From Woeseiaceae bacterium (GTDB lineage Bacteria; Pseudomonadota; Gammaproteobacteria; Steroidobacterales; Woeseiaceae), in NCBI GenBank assembly GCA_030065985.1, contig JASJCM010000036.1:1-32199 (forward strand): a stretch of 32,199 nucleotides of DNA, written 5' to 3'. Of this stretch, positions 1-8,188 are shown piece by piece. The position numbers and the translations under genes were made by a program. The stretch's first letter is position 1. Every line of letters starts with the position of its first letter. The notes below the pieces were generated by a model that saw nothing but the letters and a program-made list of their open reading frames with translations, was not told the DNA's origin and did not search any database.

Positions 1-94
1 TGCGCAGCTCGTTCTGATCGGGTTCGGGGTCGTCCTCAGTGTCAACGTACGTTTCGAAGAGATACATCAGTACGTCGAGTACGTTTTCTTTCAT
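1..94 (-). CDS. smg: Smg family protein (DUF494), 5' part only
   Basis: The minus strand begins with an ATG at 94 and runs off the left edge after about 31 residues. The visible start, MKENVLDVLMYLFETYVD, closely matches the conserved N-terminus of Smg/DUF494 proteins (E. coli Smg begins MFDVLMYLFETYI). The family's molecular role is not established; it is nearly always encoded next to dprA. The start codon overlaps the dprA stop as ATGA, so the two genes are co-transcribed and probably translationally coupled. Only the N-terminus is in the window, so the completeness of the gene cannot be judged. Confidence 0.85.
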   Translation of the reverse strand, partial: MKENVLDVLMYLFETYVDTEDDPEPDQNELR

Positions 95-1167
95 GCCTGG
101 AGCGGCTCCTTCTTGGCGTATCTTCCACCCGGGAATGACTCCACTTCTCCATGGAGCTCCAGGATCAGAAGCATGGAGGAAAGCTGATCGATCGTCAAAC
201 CCGATTGCTTGCCGAGCTCGTCGATGCCGACCGGGTCATGGCTCAGGGCTTCGCGCAGGGTTTCGTAGTCCGCGTCGTCGGCCGCCGGACGCAGGCGCCC
301 CGCCAGCTGGCCGAGTTCCGCCAGGATGTCATCGGCAGTCTCGACGAGCTTGGCGCCCTGTCGAATGAGCTCATGACAACCTCGCGACAGTGCATTATGT
401 ATCGAGCCCGGCAGGGCAAATACTTCACGGCCCTGCTCGGCGGCCAGCCTGGCCGTAATCAGCGAGCCGCTGCGCCGCGCGGCCTCGACGACCAGCGTAC
501 CGAGGCTGAGTCCGCTGATCAGGCGGTTCCTTTCGGGGAAATGCCACTTTTCGGGCGGGCTGCCGAGCGGGTACTCACTGACGAGCGCGCCATGCTCGGC
601 GATCGCGTGTGCAAGAGATCGGTTGACGGGCGGGTAGACGCGATCAATCCCGGTGCCAAGGAAGGCAACCGTTTTGCCGCCGGCATCGAGAGCGCCCTCG
701 TGCGCCGCCGCATCGATCCCCTGCGCCATGCCGCTCGTAACGCCAAGCCCGCCCGAGGCCAGGTGTTGCGCAAAGTCGTGAGCGTTGCGGCGCCCGCCCT
801 GGGTCGGGTTACGGCTGCCGACGATGGCCAGAGAGGGCAGGTGCAGCGCGTCGACGTTGCCATTGACGTAAAGCGCCAACGGTGGACCGGGTATCTGGCC
901 GAGCATTTCCGGGTAGTCGTCGCTTCCCCAGGTAACGAGGTGGTGGCCCTCGTTGTCGAGCCACGCGCAGGCCTTGTCGATCGCATTCTCGTCGGGCGCG
1001 ACGATTGCGGCGCATTTCTCATCGGCAAGACCGGTTGCGATGAGCTTGCTGCGCGACTGGGCAGCCACGTCGCCGACATCGCCAAAGGTGTCGAGTAAAG
1101 TTTGCAGCTCACCGACACGCACATACGCATGCGCCAGCACGAGCCAGGCTCTGTGATGATCGGGCAT
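91..1167 (-). CDS. dprA: DNA processing protein DprA (Smf)
   Basis: DprA binds single-stranded DNA entering during natural transformation and loads RecA on it. The 358 residues fit the family (E. coli Smf is 374). The Rossmann-like core is plain: LAIVGSRNPT near residue 112, VTSGMAQGIDAAAH near 142, GTGIDRVYPP near 171, then SEYPLG, FPERNRLISGLS and GSLITARLAAEQGREVFALPGS. A C-terminal winged-helix region (about 298–350) follows, as in long-form DprA. The ATG at 1167 sits only seven bases after a strong hairpin (1175–1210) and has no visible Shine-Dalgarno sequence. Transcribed after the LysM gene and before smg. Identity is secure; the exact start is less so. Confidence 0.93.
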   Translation of the reverse strand: MPDHHRAWLVLAHAYVRVGELQTLLDTFGDVGDVAAQSRSKLIATGLADEKCAAIVAPDENAIDKACAWLDNEGHHLVTWGSDDYPEMLGQIPGPPLALYVNGNVDALHLPSLAIVGSRNPTQGGRRNAHDFAQHLASGGLGVTSGMAQGIDAAAHEGALDAGGKTVAFLGTGIDRVYPPVNRSLAHAIAEHGALVSEYPLGSPPEKWHFPERNRLISGLSLGTLVVEAARRSGSLITARLAAEQGREVFALPGSIHNALSRGCHELIRQGAKLVETADDILAELGQLAGRLRPAADDADYETLREALSHDPVGIDELGKQSGLTIDQLSSMLLILELHGEVESFPGGRYAKKEPLQA

Positions 1168-1174
1168 GACAAAA

Positions 1175-1210
1175 TAATACCGCGTCGGTGCAACGCACCG
1201 CGCGGTATTA
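1175..1210 (-). terminator. Strong hairpin with T-tract between LysM gene and dprA
   Basis: Outer arms TAATACCGCG (1175–1184) and CGCGGTATTA (1201–1210) are perfect complements. Inside them, CGGTG (1186–1190) pairs with CACCG (1196–1200) around a five-base loop, leaving one bulged base at 1185. On the minus strand the stem is followed at once by TTTTG, the form of an intrinsic terminator or attenuator. The dprA ATG follows seven bases later, so the structure would also occupy the place of its ribosome binding site. Confidence 0.6.
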
Positions 1211-1216
1211 CTGGTG

Positions 1217-1232
1217 AAAAGCGGGAGCTTTT
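1217..1232 (-). terminator. Small hairpin at the end of the LysM gene
   Basis: AAAAGC (1217–1222) and GCTTTT (1227–1232) are complementary around a four-base loop. The stem begins inside the stop codon of the minus-strand LysM gene. It is A/T-rich and short, so it would be weak by itself. It sits directly before the larger hairpin at 1175–1210 and may act with it. Confidence 0.35.
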
Positions 1233-2397
1233 AGGTCGGGTTACGAATCGTGTCGTAGATATGGATGGCCTCTGAGGCCTCCATCACGAGTCCGTAACTG
1301 ATGCGATCGTAAGTCTTGAAGACCATAACCGTGCCGGCCTCTTCGTCGGGGAGGCGTACCGTTCCGCCGCCGAAGCGGTCATCAACGACCTCGCCGGTCT
1401 GCCAGACAGTCAGCACGTCGCCAACCGACAGGCCGTTGTTCGAACCGCGGTTCATGACGACGACCTGGTACTGGCCGATCTGCGTCACGCCATCGACGAC
1501 CGAAATGATACGGCCCTCAACCTGGCTGCTCGGCGAGCTCGGGAAGAAGTTCAGCGGGATGTCCACTTCCTCGGGAAGGAGGCGGTCACCGGGCTTGGCT
1601 TCACGTGTCGTATCGGTCAAAGCGACCGTGGCCGGATCGCCACCGCGGCTCAGGCGGCCTTCGCCGACGGAAATGCCCTGGTAACCGATCAGACGATTGT
1701 CATCCGGATCGTAAAGCGGGTCGCCGACGGTTACGACGCGATAGCGGACACCCGACAGCGTGTCGGTGATGCCGCGTACATAGATCTCGTTACCGGCGGA
1801 GGCGATCATGTGATCGCCGCGCGTGGCGAGCAGGTACGGCAGGCGGTCAGCTTCGTCTTTCTGGAGAATGACGCCCGAGCTCAGGAAAGCCTGGATGTCC
1901 TCGAAAGGAATGCTCGTGATCGACTCGGTCAGCGGCGTCACGCGCGCCTGCGGGGACATGCGATACGTCGACGCGCGCACGTTGGTAATGCGTGGCTGGC
2001 CGTCGATGTACACGAGGCCGAGCACGTCACCGGGGTATATAAGGTGCGGGTTCTCGATATCCGGGTTGACGTACCAGATTTCGGGCCAATACCAGGGATC
2101 CTTGAGGAACGTGCCCGCGATGTCCCAGAGCGTGTCACCCACCTGGACGACGTATTCGTCCGGGGCGCCATCGGCCAGCGGTGCAGGTTCGCTAATGAGC
2201 TCGACAACCGGCTCGTACGGCTCGGGCTCGGAATAGGTGTTTTGAGCAGGCTCGATCGAGGAGCTGCCTGACGTAGCGACCGGCGCTGCGGCGGGCTCGT
2301 AGCTGGGCTGGTTGCTGCCACAACCGGCCAGCACCAGGGCCAGTGCGACGGCGGTCAGCCAGAGGCTGCCATGGAGGGTATTCGTGCTAGGTGACAT
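1231..2397 (-). CDS. LysM-domain lipoprotein
   Basis: A 388-residue envelope protein. A lipoprotein signal peptide ends in the lipobox LAGC (Cys26), followed by a Pro/Ser/Glu-rich linker. One LysM domain (about residues 83–131) reads VVQVGDTLWDIAGTFLKDPWYWPEIW…NPHLIYPGDVLGL, the classical peptidoglycan-binding fold. The rest, rich in beta-type sequence, has no motif I recognise; it contains a QVEGRIISVVDGVTQIGQYQVVVMNRGSNNGL-like segment typical of the proteins found beside dprA and def in gammaproteobacteria. Likely anchored in the outer membrane, contacting the wall. Divergent from def, with a 233-base shared upstream region that holds a perfect palindrome. Specific function unknown. Confidence 0.85.
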   Translation of the reverse strand: MSPSTNTLHGSLWLTAVALALVLAGCGSNQPSYEPAAAPVATSGSSSIEPAQNTYSEPEPYEPVVELISEPAPLADGAPDEYVVQVGDTLWDIAGTFLKDPWYWPEIWYVNPDIENPHLIYPGDVLGLVYIDGQPRITNVRASTYRMSPQARVTPLTESITSIPFEDIQAFLSSGVILQKDEADRLPYLLATRGDHMIASAGNEIYVRGITDTLSGVRYRVVTVGDPLYDPDDNRLIGYQGISVGEGRLSRGGDPATVALTDTTREAKPGDRLLPEEVDIPLNFFPSSPSSQVEGRIISVVDGVTQIGQYQVVVMNRGSNNGLSVGDVLTVWQTGEVVDDRFGGGTVRLPDEEAGTVMVFKTYDRISYGLVMEASEAIHIYDTIRNPT

Positions 2398-2445
2398 TTC
2401 GCGAGTGCTCCATCCAATAGGTTTGGGCCTGTACTTTCAAGGCGT

Positions 2446-2454
2446 TGCTATACT
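2446..2454 (+). promoter_or_regulatory. Possible extended -10 promoter element upstream of def
   Basis: TGCTATACT matches an extended -10 (TGnTATAAT) with one mismatch in the hexamer. No good -35 lies 16–18 bases upstream, which is tolerable for extended -10 promoters. It would give def a leader of roughly 170 bases containing the palindrome at 2502–2520. The hexamer region is nearly self-complementary, so it could equally serve the LysM gene on the other strand. Confidence 0.3.
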
Positions 2455-2501
2455 ATGTCGCTCCGGTACCACCGAGGCTGCCAATTACGTCACATTTCCG
2501 G

Positions 2502-2520
2502 TTCCGGATGTCATCCGGAA
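2502..2520. promoter_or_regulatory. Perfect 9+1+9 palindrome, candidate operator
   Basis: TTCCGGATG (2502–2510) and CATCCGGAA (2512–2520) are exact reverse complements around a single central T. The site lies in the divergent region between the LysM gene and def, about 105 bases upstream of the LysM start and 110 upstream of the def start. It lacks a T-tract on either side, which favours a protein-binding site or an mRNA leader hairpin over a terminator. I cannot name the regulator. Confidence 0.5.
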
Positions 2521-2630
2521 GCGTGTTTTTCAGGCGGCATTGTCTGACATCTTATTCAATAAAGTCAAACATTTAGGTCGTTTTTGTGGCAATTTACACG
2601 AAAACGACGCCCCAAGGATCAGCAGAAATT

Positions 2631-3146
2631 ATGGCAAAACTGAACATTCTTGAATTCCCGGACCCGAGACTGCGGACCAAGGCCGCGCCCGTCGAGGCCG
2701 TGGATGACGGCCTCCGTCAGCTGATCGACGACATGTTCGAGACGATGTACGCGGCGCCGGGTATCGGTCTGGCCGCAACCCAGGTCGATGTACACAAGCG
2801 CCTGCTCGTGACGGATGTTTCGCACGACCAGACGGAGCCCTTCGTGCTCATCAATCCCGTGATCGTCGAGAAAGACGGCGTGACGATGACCGATGAGGGC
2901 TGTCTGTCCGTGCCTGGCTACTACGAGCCGGTCGAACGCGCCGAACATATTCGCGTGCGTTTTCTCGATCGCGATGGCAAGGAAACCGAGATGGAGGCCG
3001 AAGGCCTGCTCGCCGTGTGCATCCAGCACGAGATGGATCATCTCGAAGGCAAGCTGTTCGTCGACTATCTCTCCGAGTCCAAACGCATGCGCATTCGCAA
3101 GAAGCTCGAGAAGGAGCGTCGCCACGCCGCGGCCGCAGCGATGTGA
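2631..3146 (+). CDS. def: Peptide deformylase
   Basis: Removes the formyl group from the N-terminal methionine of new proteins; a metal-dependent cytosolic enzyme. All three family motifs are present: GIGLAATQ (residues 44–51), EGCLSVP (89–95, metal ligand Cys91) and QHEMDHLEG (132–140, ligands His133 and His137, catalytic Glu134). Length is 171 residues, against 169 in E. coli, with the key residues shifted by one. I chose ATG 2631 because [14 protein letters not shown] is the usual start; a GTG in frame at 2586 would add an unsupported 15-residue extension. AAGGA at 2614–2618 is a slightly distant ribosome site. The stop overlaps the fmt start. Confidence 0.96.
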   Translation: MAKLNILEFPDPRLRTKAAPVEAVDDGLRQLIDDMFETMYAAPGIGLAATQVDVHKRLLVTDVSHDQTEPFVLINPVIVEKDGVTMTDEGCLSVPGYYEPVERAEHIRVRFLDRDGKETEMEAEGLLAVCIQHEMDHLEGKLFVDYLSESKRMRIRKKLEKERRHAAAAAM

Positions 3147-4066
3147 GCAGACTGCTTTTCGCCGGCACGCCGGACTTCGCCCTCGCCTCGCTTAAGGCCC
3201 TGGTCGAATCCGGTCGCACCCCCGTGGCCGTGCTGACACAGCCGGACCGACCGGCTGGTCGTGGCAAGAAACTGCGCGCGAGCCCGGTCAAGGAGTATGC
3301 GCTCGAACAGGGCATCCCCGTGCTGCAGCCTGAAACCCTGCGTGACGATGCGATCGTCGCCGAGCTTGCCGCGCTCGAGCCGGACCTCATGATCGTGGCC
3401 GCCTATGGCCTGATCCTGCCGCAGAACGTGCTCGATATCCCGACACACGGTTGCCTCAACGTGCATGCATCCGTTCTGCCGCGATGGCGAGGTGCGGCGC
3501 CCATACAAGCCGCGATTCTCGGTGGCGATGAGGTAACCGGTATCAGCCTCATGGAAATGGAGGCTGGGCTCGACAGCGGACCCGTGTTTCACATCGAGAT
3601 TATCGACATCAAGGACGGCGAAACGGCCGGCGAGCTGCACGATCGACTCGCCGCACTCGGCCGCGCAACCCTGGCCGAGAAGCTCGATGACATTCTGGCA
3701 GGTCGAGTTGAGGCGCAGGTGCAGGATGAGTCGCTCGTAACGTACGCACCAAAAATCGAGAAACGCGACGCCGAAGTCGATTGGACCGCAACCGCGAACG
3801 ACGCTGCGCGACGAGTGCGCGCCTATAACCCGTTTCCCGGCGCGTATTTCTTTGCCGGAGAGCATCGTATCAAGCTGTGGCGAGCGACCCCGGTCGACGG
3901 CGCAGCGCGACCCGGTACCGTGTTACAGGCGGATCGTGATGCGATCGTCGTAGCTTGCGGCAAGGACGCTCTGCGTCTCGACGAACTGCAGCTGCCTGGC
4001 AAGCGACGCGTGCCTGCGATGGAGTTTGTCGGTCAGTTCGATCTGGCCGCCGAACCACCGGACTGA
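3143..4066 (+). CDS. fmt: Methionyl-tRNA formyltransferase
   Basis: Formylates initiator Met-tRNA using 10-formyltetrahydrofolate, the reaction whose product def later removes. The start is a GTG overlapping the def stop (GTGA, four bases); this gives [16 protein letters not shown], the standard N-terminus, and 307 residues (E. coli 315). The catalytic core is visible: [37 protein letters not shown] (Asn and His of the active site) and [16 protein letters not shown] with the catalytic Asp. A C-terminal OB-like domain covers about residues 205–307 ([23 protein letters not shown]). def and fmt are translationally coupled, with rsmB two bases further on. Confidence 0.96.
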   Translation: MSRLLFAGTPDFALASLKALVESGRTPVAVLTQPDRPAGRGKKLRASPVKEYALEQGIPVLQPETLRDDAIVAELAALEPDLMIVAAYGLILPQNVLDIPTHGCLNVHASVLPRWRGAAPIQAAILGGDEVTGISLMEMEAGLDSGPVFHIEIIDIKDGETAGELHDRLAALGRATLAEKLDDILAGRVEAQVQDESLVTYAPKIEKRDAEVDWTATANDAARRVRAYNPFPGAYFFAGEHRIKLWRATPVDGAARPGTVLQADRDAIVVACGKDALRLDELQLPGKRRVPAMEFVGQFDLAAEPPD

Positions 4067-4068
4067 TC

Positions 4069-5394
4069 ATGGCGAGCGCGGGGGCAAGGACAAGAGCAGC
4101 GGCTGCAAAGGTCGTCGACGCCGTTGTCAGCGAAGGGCAATCGCTTGATGCGGCTATCGCTGTACATGAGACGCAGCTGCCGCCGGGCGAACGCTCGCTG
4201 CTGCGCATGCTGGCCTATGGAACGCTGCGTCATCACTGGCGCCTGCAGGAGTGGATTGGCGAGCTCATCAATCGACCGCTCAAGCGTCGCGACAGCGTCA
4301 TCAATGCGCTGCTCGCGATCGGGCTGTTCCAGCTTTGCGACACGCGCATCCCGGATCACGCCGCCGTGTCGCAAACGGTGGAAGCAGTGCGACAGCTGCG
4401 GCGCCCGAAACTGGCCGGCCTCGTCAATGCCTGCCTGCGCCGCTTCCAGCGCGAGGACCTGGCGGCGCGTTCGGCAGGCAGCTCCCAGTCCCGCTTCAAT
4501 CATCCGCAGTGGCTGATCGACCGGCTAAAGAGCGACTGGCCCGATGACGCAGACGACATTCTCGTAGCAAACAATGCACGCGCGCCGATGTGGCTGCGTG
4601 TTAACGCTGCGCGCGGCACGGCGGCCGAGTACAAGGGTCGCCTGGCGGTCGAGGGCATCGGGTCTTCCCTGCTCGATGGAATCCCCGATGCAGTGTGTCT
4701 CAGTGAGCCGCAAAGGGTCGACGACCTGCCCGGATTCACCGATGGCGATGTGTCGGTGCAAGACGGGGCCGCGCAGCTCGCCGCTCGCTGGCTGCTGGGT
4801 GACAAGCCGCGACGCGTTCTCGATGCCTGCGCCGCTCCCGGAGGCAAGAGCGGGCATGTGCTCGAGCTGGGTAACGGCAATGTCGACCTGACCGCCATCG
4901 ACAATGATGCGAATCGTCTCGAGCGCGTTCGCGACAATCACGAACGCATCGGTCTTGGTGCGACGATTGTCCAGGGTGATGCATCGAAACCAGAAGAATG
5001 GTGGGATGGAGCGCCGTTCGACGCGATCCTGCTCGATGCGCCATGTTCTGCAAGCGGCGTTATCCGGCGCCATCCCGACATCAAGTTACTGCGGCGAGAT
5101 ACCGACATCGAGGCGTTGAGTGCCCTGCAGGCCGAGATTCTGCAGGCGCTTTGGCCGCTGCTGGCCCCCGGTGGGCGGCTGCTCTATGTCACGTGCTCGG
5201 TGTTCCGGGCGGAGAATGACGACGTCGTGCAGGCATTTATCGAGGCCAATGGCGATGCGGTGGAGGACAGCGTGTTGCCAAATAACAACATCCGCGATCT
5301 AATGCGGAGGAAGGCATGTGGCTACCAGGTCTTGCCGGGCACGGCGGGGCTGGACGGCTTTTTTTACGCATGCCTCGTGAAGAAGGTCTCCTGA
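4069..5394 (+). CDS. rsmB: 16S rRNA (cytosine-967-C5)-methyltransferase RsmB
   Basis: Methylates C967 of 16S rRNA with S-adenosylmethionine. The N-terminal 140 or so residues form the NusB-like RNA-binding domain (ARTRAAAAKVVDAVVSEGQSLDAAI…LLRMLAYGTLRHHW). The C-terminal SAM domain has VLDACAAPGGKSGHVLEL, ILLDAPCSASGVIRRHPDIK with Cys326, and LLYVTCSVF with Cys376. These correspond one-for-one to E. coli Cys325 and nucleophile Cys375. ATG 4069, two bases after the fmt stop, gives 441 residues (E. coli 429); earlier in-frame starts lie inside fmt and add no conserved sequence. Third gene of the def–fmt–rsmB run. Confidence 0.95.
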   Translation: MASAGARTRAAAAKVVDAVVSEGQSLDAAIAVHETQLPPGERSLLRMLAYGTLRHHWRLQEWIGELINRPLKRRDSVINALLAIGLFQLCDTRIPDHAAVSQTVEAVRQLRRPKLAGLVNACLRRFQREDLAARSAGSSQSRFNHPQWLIDRLKSDWPDDADDILVANNARAPMWLRVNAARGTAAEYKGRLAVEGIGSSLLDGIPDAVCLSEPQRVDDLPGFTDGDVSVQDGAAQLAARWLLGDKPRRVLDACAAPGGKSGHVLELGNGNVDLTAIDNDANRLERVRDNHERIGLGATIVQGDASKPEEWWDGAPFDAILLDAPCSASGVIRRHPDIKLLRRDTDIEALSALQAEILQALWPLLAPGGRLLYVTCSVFRAENDDVVQAFIEANGDAVEDSVLPNNNIRDLMRRKACGYQVLPGTAGLDGFFYACLVKKVS

Positions 5395-5402
5395 AGAAGA
5401 CG

Positions 5403-5972
5403 ATGCGCAGGTACGTTCTACTCCTCTTTCTGACGGTGTTCGTTTTTGGTGCCGGCGTTGCCCAGGAGAACATCCCGAGAGAAGGCTACTTCGAGGTGCG
5501 CTCGGCGGCGACCGAAATGGTCGACGGCGTGCATACGCTCGACGCGCGTCTGCAATTGGTACTGTCATCCGAGGCGCTGGCTGCGCTCGAAAGCGGCGTC
5601 ACGCTCACCATCGAGCTGCAGCTGAATGTCATTCGCTCCCGCCGCTTTCTGCCCGACGATGTCGAGGCTGAGCTCGCGGTGCGCTACGAGCTCGAATACT
5701 CGCCGGTCAGCCAGCGCTACATCGTTCGCAATCTCAACAGCGGCGACCAGGATTCCTTCGCAACACTCTATTCAGCACTGAACAGTCTCGGGCGTGTCCA
5801 GGGCCTGCCCGTCATTGACGATGCCTTGTTGTCGGCGGGTTCGGATTATCGCGTCCGACTCCGGGCGATGCTGAACACCGAAAGATACCCGGCAGCGTTA
5901 CGCGTGCTGTTTTTCTGGCGCGGCCAGTGGCAGCTGCAAAGCGAATGGTTTGAATGGTCGCTCGAACGATAA
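5403..5972 (+). CDS. DUF4390 exported protein
   Basis: A 189-residue protein with a cleavable signal peptide (MRRYVLLLFLTVFVFGAGVA, likely cut before QEN). The mature part alternates hydrophobic and polar residues in a beta-rich pattern, with FEVRSAATEMVDGVHTLDARLQLVLSSEALAALESGVTLTIELQL and VRNLNSGDQDSFATLYSALNSLG. These features, and the position between rsmB and a kinase of the NtrY family, fit DUF4390 proteins. ATG 5403 is chosen because it starts the signal peptide; an upstream ATG near 5370 lies inside rsmB. The 3' end overlaps the kinase gene by 19 bases, suggesting that it works with the sensor, perhaps as a periplasmic accessory (inference). Biochemical role unknown. Confidence 0.75.
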   Translation: MRRYVLLLFLTVFVFGAGVAQENIPREGYFEVRSAATEMVDGVHTLDARLQLVLSSEALAALESGVTLTIELQLNVIRSRRFLPDDVEAELAVRYELEYSPVSQRYIVRNLNSGDQDSFATLYSALNSLGRVQGLPVIDDALLSAGSDYRVRLRAMLNTERYPAALRVLFFWRGQWQLQSEWFEWSLER

Positions 5973-8188
5973 AACGCGCGGTCTACGTCATTGTCGCGAC
6001 GGCCGGCGTCGGTCTCGCACTCGCGGCACTGTTCCTGCTGACACAGACTGTGCAGAAGTCCGACGACTTCGATCGGCTACAGGACGTCATCCTCGCAATC
6101 AATATTGCCGGCGGCGTGCTGCTGCTGGCGCTGCTGATCGGCAACCTCGCCCGTTTGGCGAAGGACTATCGCCAGAGCGTGCCCGGCGCGAAACTCAAAG
6201 CGCGCATGGTCGGTATGTTCGTCGGGCTGGCCGTGCTGCCGCTCATTGTCGTGTTCTATTTCTCGATGCAATTCATCAATCGCGGCATCGACAGCTGGTT
6301 CAACGTCGAGGTCGAAGAAGGCCTCGACAATGCGCTGACCCTGAGTCGCGCAGCGCTGGAGATCCAGATGCGCCGTAACCTGCGGTCGACGCAGGTCGTC
6401 GCACAGCGCCTTTCCCTGGTAAACGATCGCCAGCTCGTCTTCGAGCTCAGCATGTTGCGGCGGGAAAGTGGCGCGAGCGAGATGACGCTGTACGGCAACA
6501 ACAACACCGTGCTCGCAACGAGTTCGGACAGCGCTACGGCCAGCCTGCCGAAGGCGCTGACCGAAGAAGTCGTACTGCAGATGCAGCAGCAACGCCCGTT
6601 CGTCAGCCTCGAATCGCTCGCTTCCGGCGGTGTCGAGGTGAGAACCGCCGTCGTGTTCACGCATCGCGCTGGTCGGGTACAGGAACCGCGCGTCATCCAG
6701 GGCTACTATCCCGTGACCGACCGACTTGCCGAGATGGTCAATAGCGTCGAGTCGTCGTACCAGGAATACCAGCAACTGGTCTTCTTCCGCGAAGACCTCA
6801 AGGACCTGCTGATACTCACGCTGGCATTCGTCCTGCTTCTCAGCCTGCTGGCCGCCATCTATGGCGCCTTCGTGCTGTCACGGCGTCTTGTTGCGCCTAT
6901 TCAGGATCTCGTTGCCGGTACGCGCGCCGTTGCGGCGGGTGATTTCGATACACGTCTACCAACACCGACCCGGGATGAGATCGGTTTCCTGATCTCGTCG
7001 TTCAACGACATGACGCAGCGACTTGCAACCGCGCGGCGCGAGGCGTCGCTGAGCCAGGCACTCGTCGAGTCGGAACGCGCCAACCTCGAGGTCATTCTCG
7101 CGCGCTTGTCGACCGGCGTACTCGCGCTGGAGTCCGATCTGCGAATTCGCAATGCCAACCAGGCATCGGGATCGATTCTCGGCGTCGACCTGGGTGGCCG
7201 TCATGGCGAGCACCTTGCCGAAGTGGCCAAGGGGCATCCGCTACTCGAGCAGTTCGTTGATGTCGCGCGCGTGCACCTTGATGCCGGCGAGACCGAGTGG
7301 CGCGAGCAGATTGTCCTGCGCGGCGAGGTCGGGCGTCGCGTTCTGACTTGCGCGTGCACCACGTTGCCGGGCGATGAGGACCATGCGGCCGGGTTTGTCG
7401 TGGTCTTCGATGACATCACGGCGCTGCTGCAGGCGCAGCGCGACGCGGCGTGGGGCGAGGTTGCCCGGCGTCTTGCGCACGAGATCAAAAATCCGCTGAC
7501 ACCGATCCAGCTATCGGCGGAACGACTGCGCCGCAAGTACCTTGCATCGATGGAAGAGGAAGAAGCCCAGATTCTGGACCGGGCCACGCACACCATCGTG
7601 CAGCAGGTCGAGGCGATGAAGGAGATGGTCAACGCGTTCAGCGATTACGCGCGCGCCCCGGATATGGAGATCGCCCTGTTTGATCTCGACAAGCTCGTGC
7701 ACGAAGTCGTCGACCTGTATCGCGCCCAGGGCAGCGACGTGAAGATTGTGCTGACGTCCGACCCGACCATGCCGCGGATTGAGGCCGACATGGGCCGCGT
7801 CAGGCAGATCATCCACAACCTCATTCGCAACGCGGTCGAGGCGCTCGAGCACACGCCCGACCCACAGATTGACGTGCATGTCAGCGCGGCTGAAATCGAC
7901 GGCGTCGACATCGTACAGATCAAGGTCGAGGACAATGGTCCGGGCTTCAAGGCCGGCACGGTCAGCCAGGTCTTCGACCCCTATGTCACGACGAAGCCGA
8001 AAGGCACGGGCCTGGGGCTCGCGATCGTCAAGAAGCTGGTTGAAGAACACATTGGCTCGATCCGGGCCAGGAATCGCGAAGATGGGGGAGCGATGATCAG
8101 TCTCCGTTTGCCACTGAATGAGGCAGCACGTGAGCTGATGATTGCCAAGGCGCCAGGGCGCGCCGAACAGAGGAGGGAACGCGCATGA
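5954..8188 (+). CDS. NtrY-like transmembrane sensor histidine kinase
   Basis: A 744-residue inner-membrane kinase. Predicted helices lie near residues 9–32, 47–68, 84–108 and 285–308, with a periplasmic sensor loop of about 175 residues between the last two. Then come a HAMP linker (SRRLVAPIQDLVAGTRAVAAGDFDTRLP), a PAS domain (about 375–490), the dimerisation/phosphotransfer helix with RLAHEIKNPLTPIQLS (phospho-acceptor His509), and an intact ATPase domain: NLIRNAVEAL, VEDNGPGF, GTGLGLAI. The TM–TM–HAMP–PAS–HisKA order is that of the NtrY family. The stop overlaps the regulator start as ATGA. The signal sensed is not deducible. I leave the symbol blank because functional equivalence with NtrY is not shown. 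Confidence 0.88.
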   Translation: MVARTIKRAVYVIVATAGVGLALAALFLLTQTVQKSDDFDRLQDVILAINIAGGVLLLALLIGNLARLAKDYRQSVPGAKLKARMVGMFVGLAVLPLIVVFYFSMQFINRGIDSWFNVEVEEGLDNALTLSRAALEIQMRRNLRSTQVVAQRLSLVNDRQLVFELSMLRRESGASEMTLYGNNNTVLATSSDSATASLPKALTEEVVLQMQQQRPFVSLESLASGGVEVRTAVVFTHRAGRVQEPRVIQGYYPVTDRLAEMVNSVESSYQEYQQLVFFREDLKDLLILTLAFVLLLSLLAAIYGAFVLSRRLVAPIQDLVAGTRAVAAGDFDTRLPTPTRDEIGFLISSFNDMTQRLATARREASLSQALVESERANLEVILARLSTGVLALESDLRIRNANQASGSILGVDLGGRHGEHLAEVAKGHPLLEQFVDVARVHLDAGETEWREQIVLRGEVGRRVLTCACTTLPGDEDHAAGFVVVFDDITALLQAQRDAAWGEVARRLAHEIKNPLTPIQLSAERLRRKYLASMEEEEAQILDRATHTIVQQVEAMKEMVNAFSDYARAPDMEIALFDLDKLVHEVVDLYRAQGSDVKIVLTSDPTMPRIEADMGRVRQIIHNLIRNAVEALEHTPDPQIDVHVSAAEIDGVDIVQIKVEDNGPGFKAGTVSQVFDPYVTTKPKGTGLGLAIVKKLVEEHIGSIRARNREDGGAMISLRLPLNEAARELMIAKAPGRAEQRRERA

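Noticed and set aside
151..1098. Long open frame antisense to dprA (315 codons)
   Set aside because: It lies wholly opposite dprA, has no recognisable motif, and its composition is what a GC-rich gene gives on its complement. dprA has all its family motifs.
2586..2630. 15-residue N-terminal extension of peptide deformylase from a GTG
   Set aside because: Deformylases begin at MxxLxILxFPDPRL; the extra segment is not conserved and the ATG at 2631 gives the usual length.
3017..3142. Upstream extension of fmt inside def
   Set aside because: The 42 added residues are out-of-frame def sequence; GTG 3143 gives the standard fmt start.
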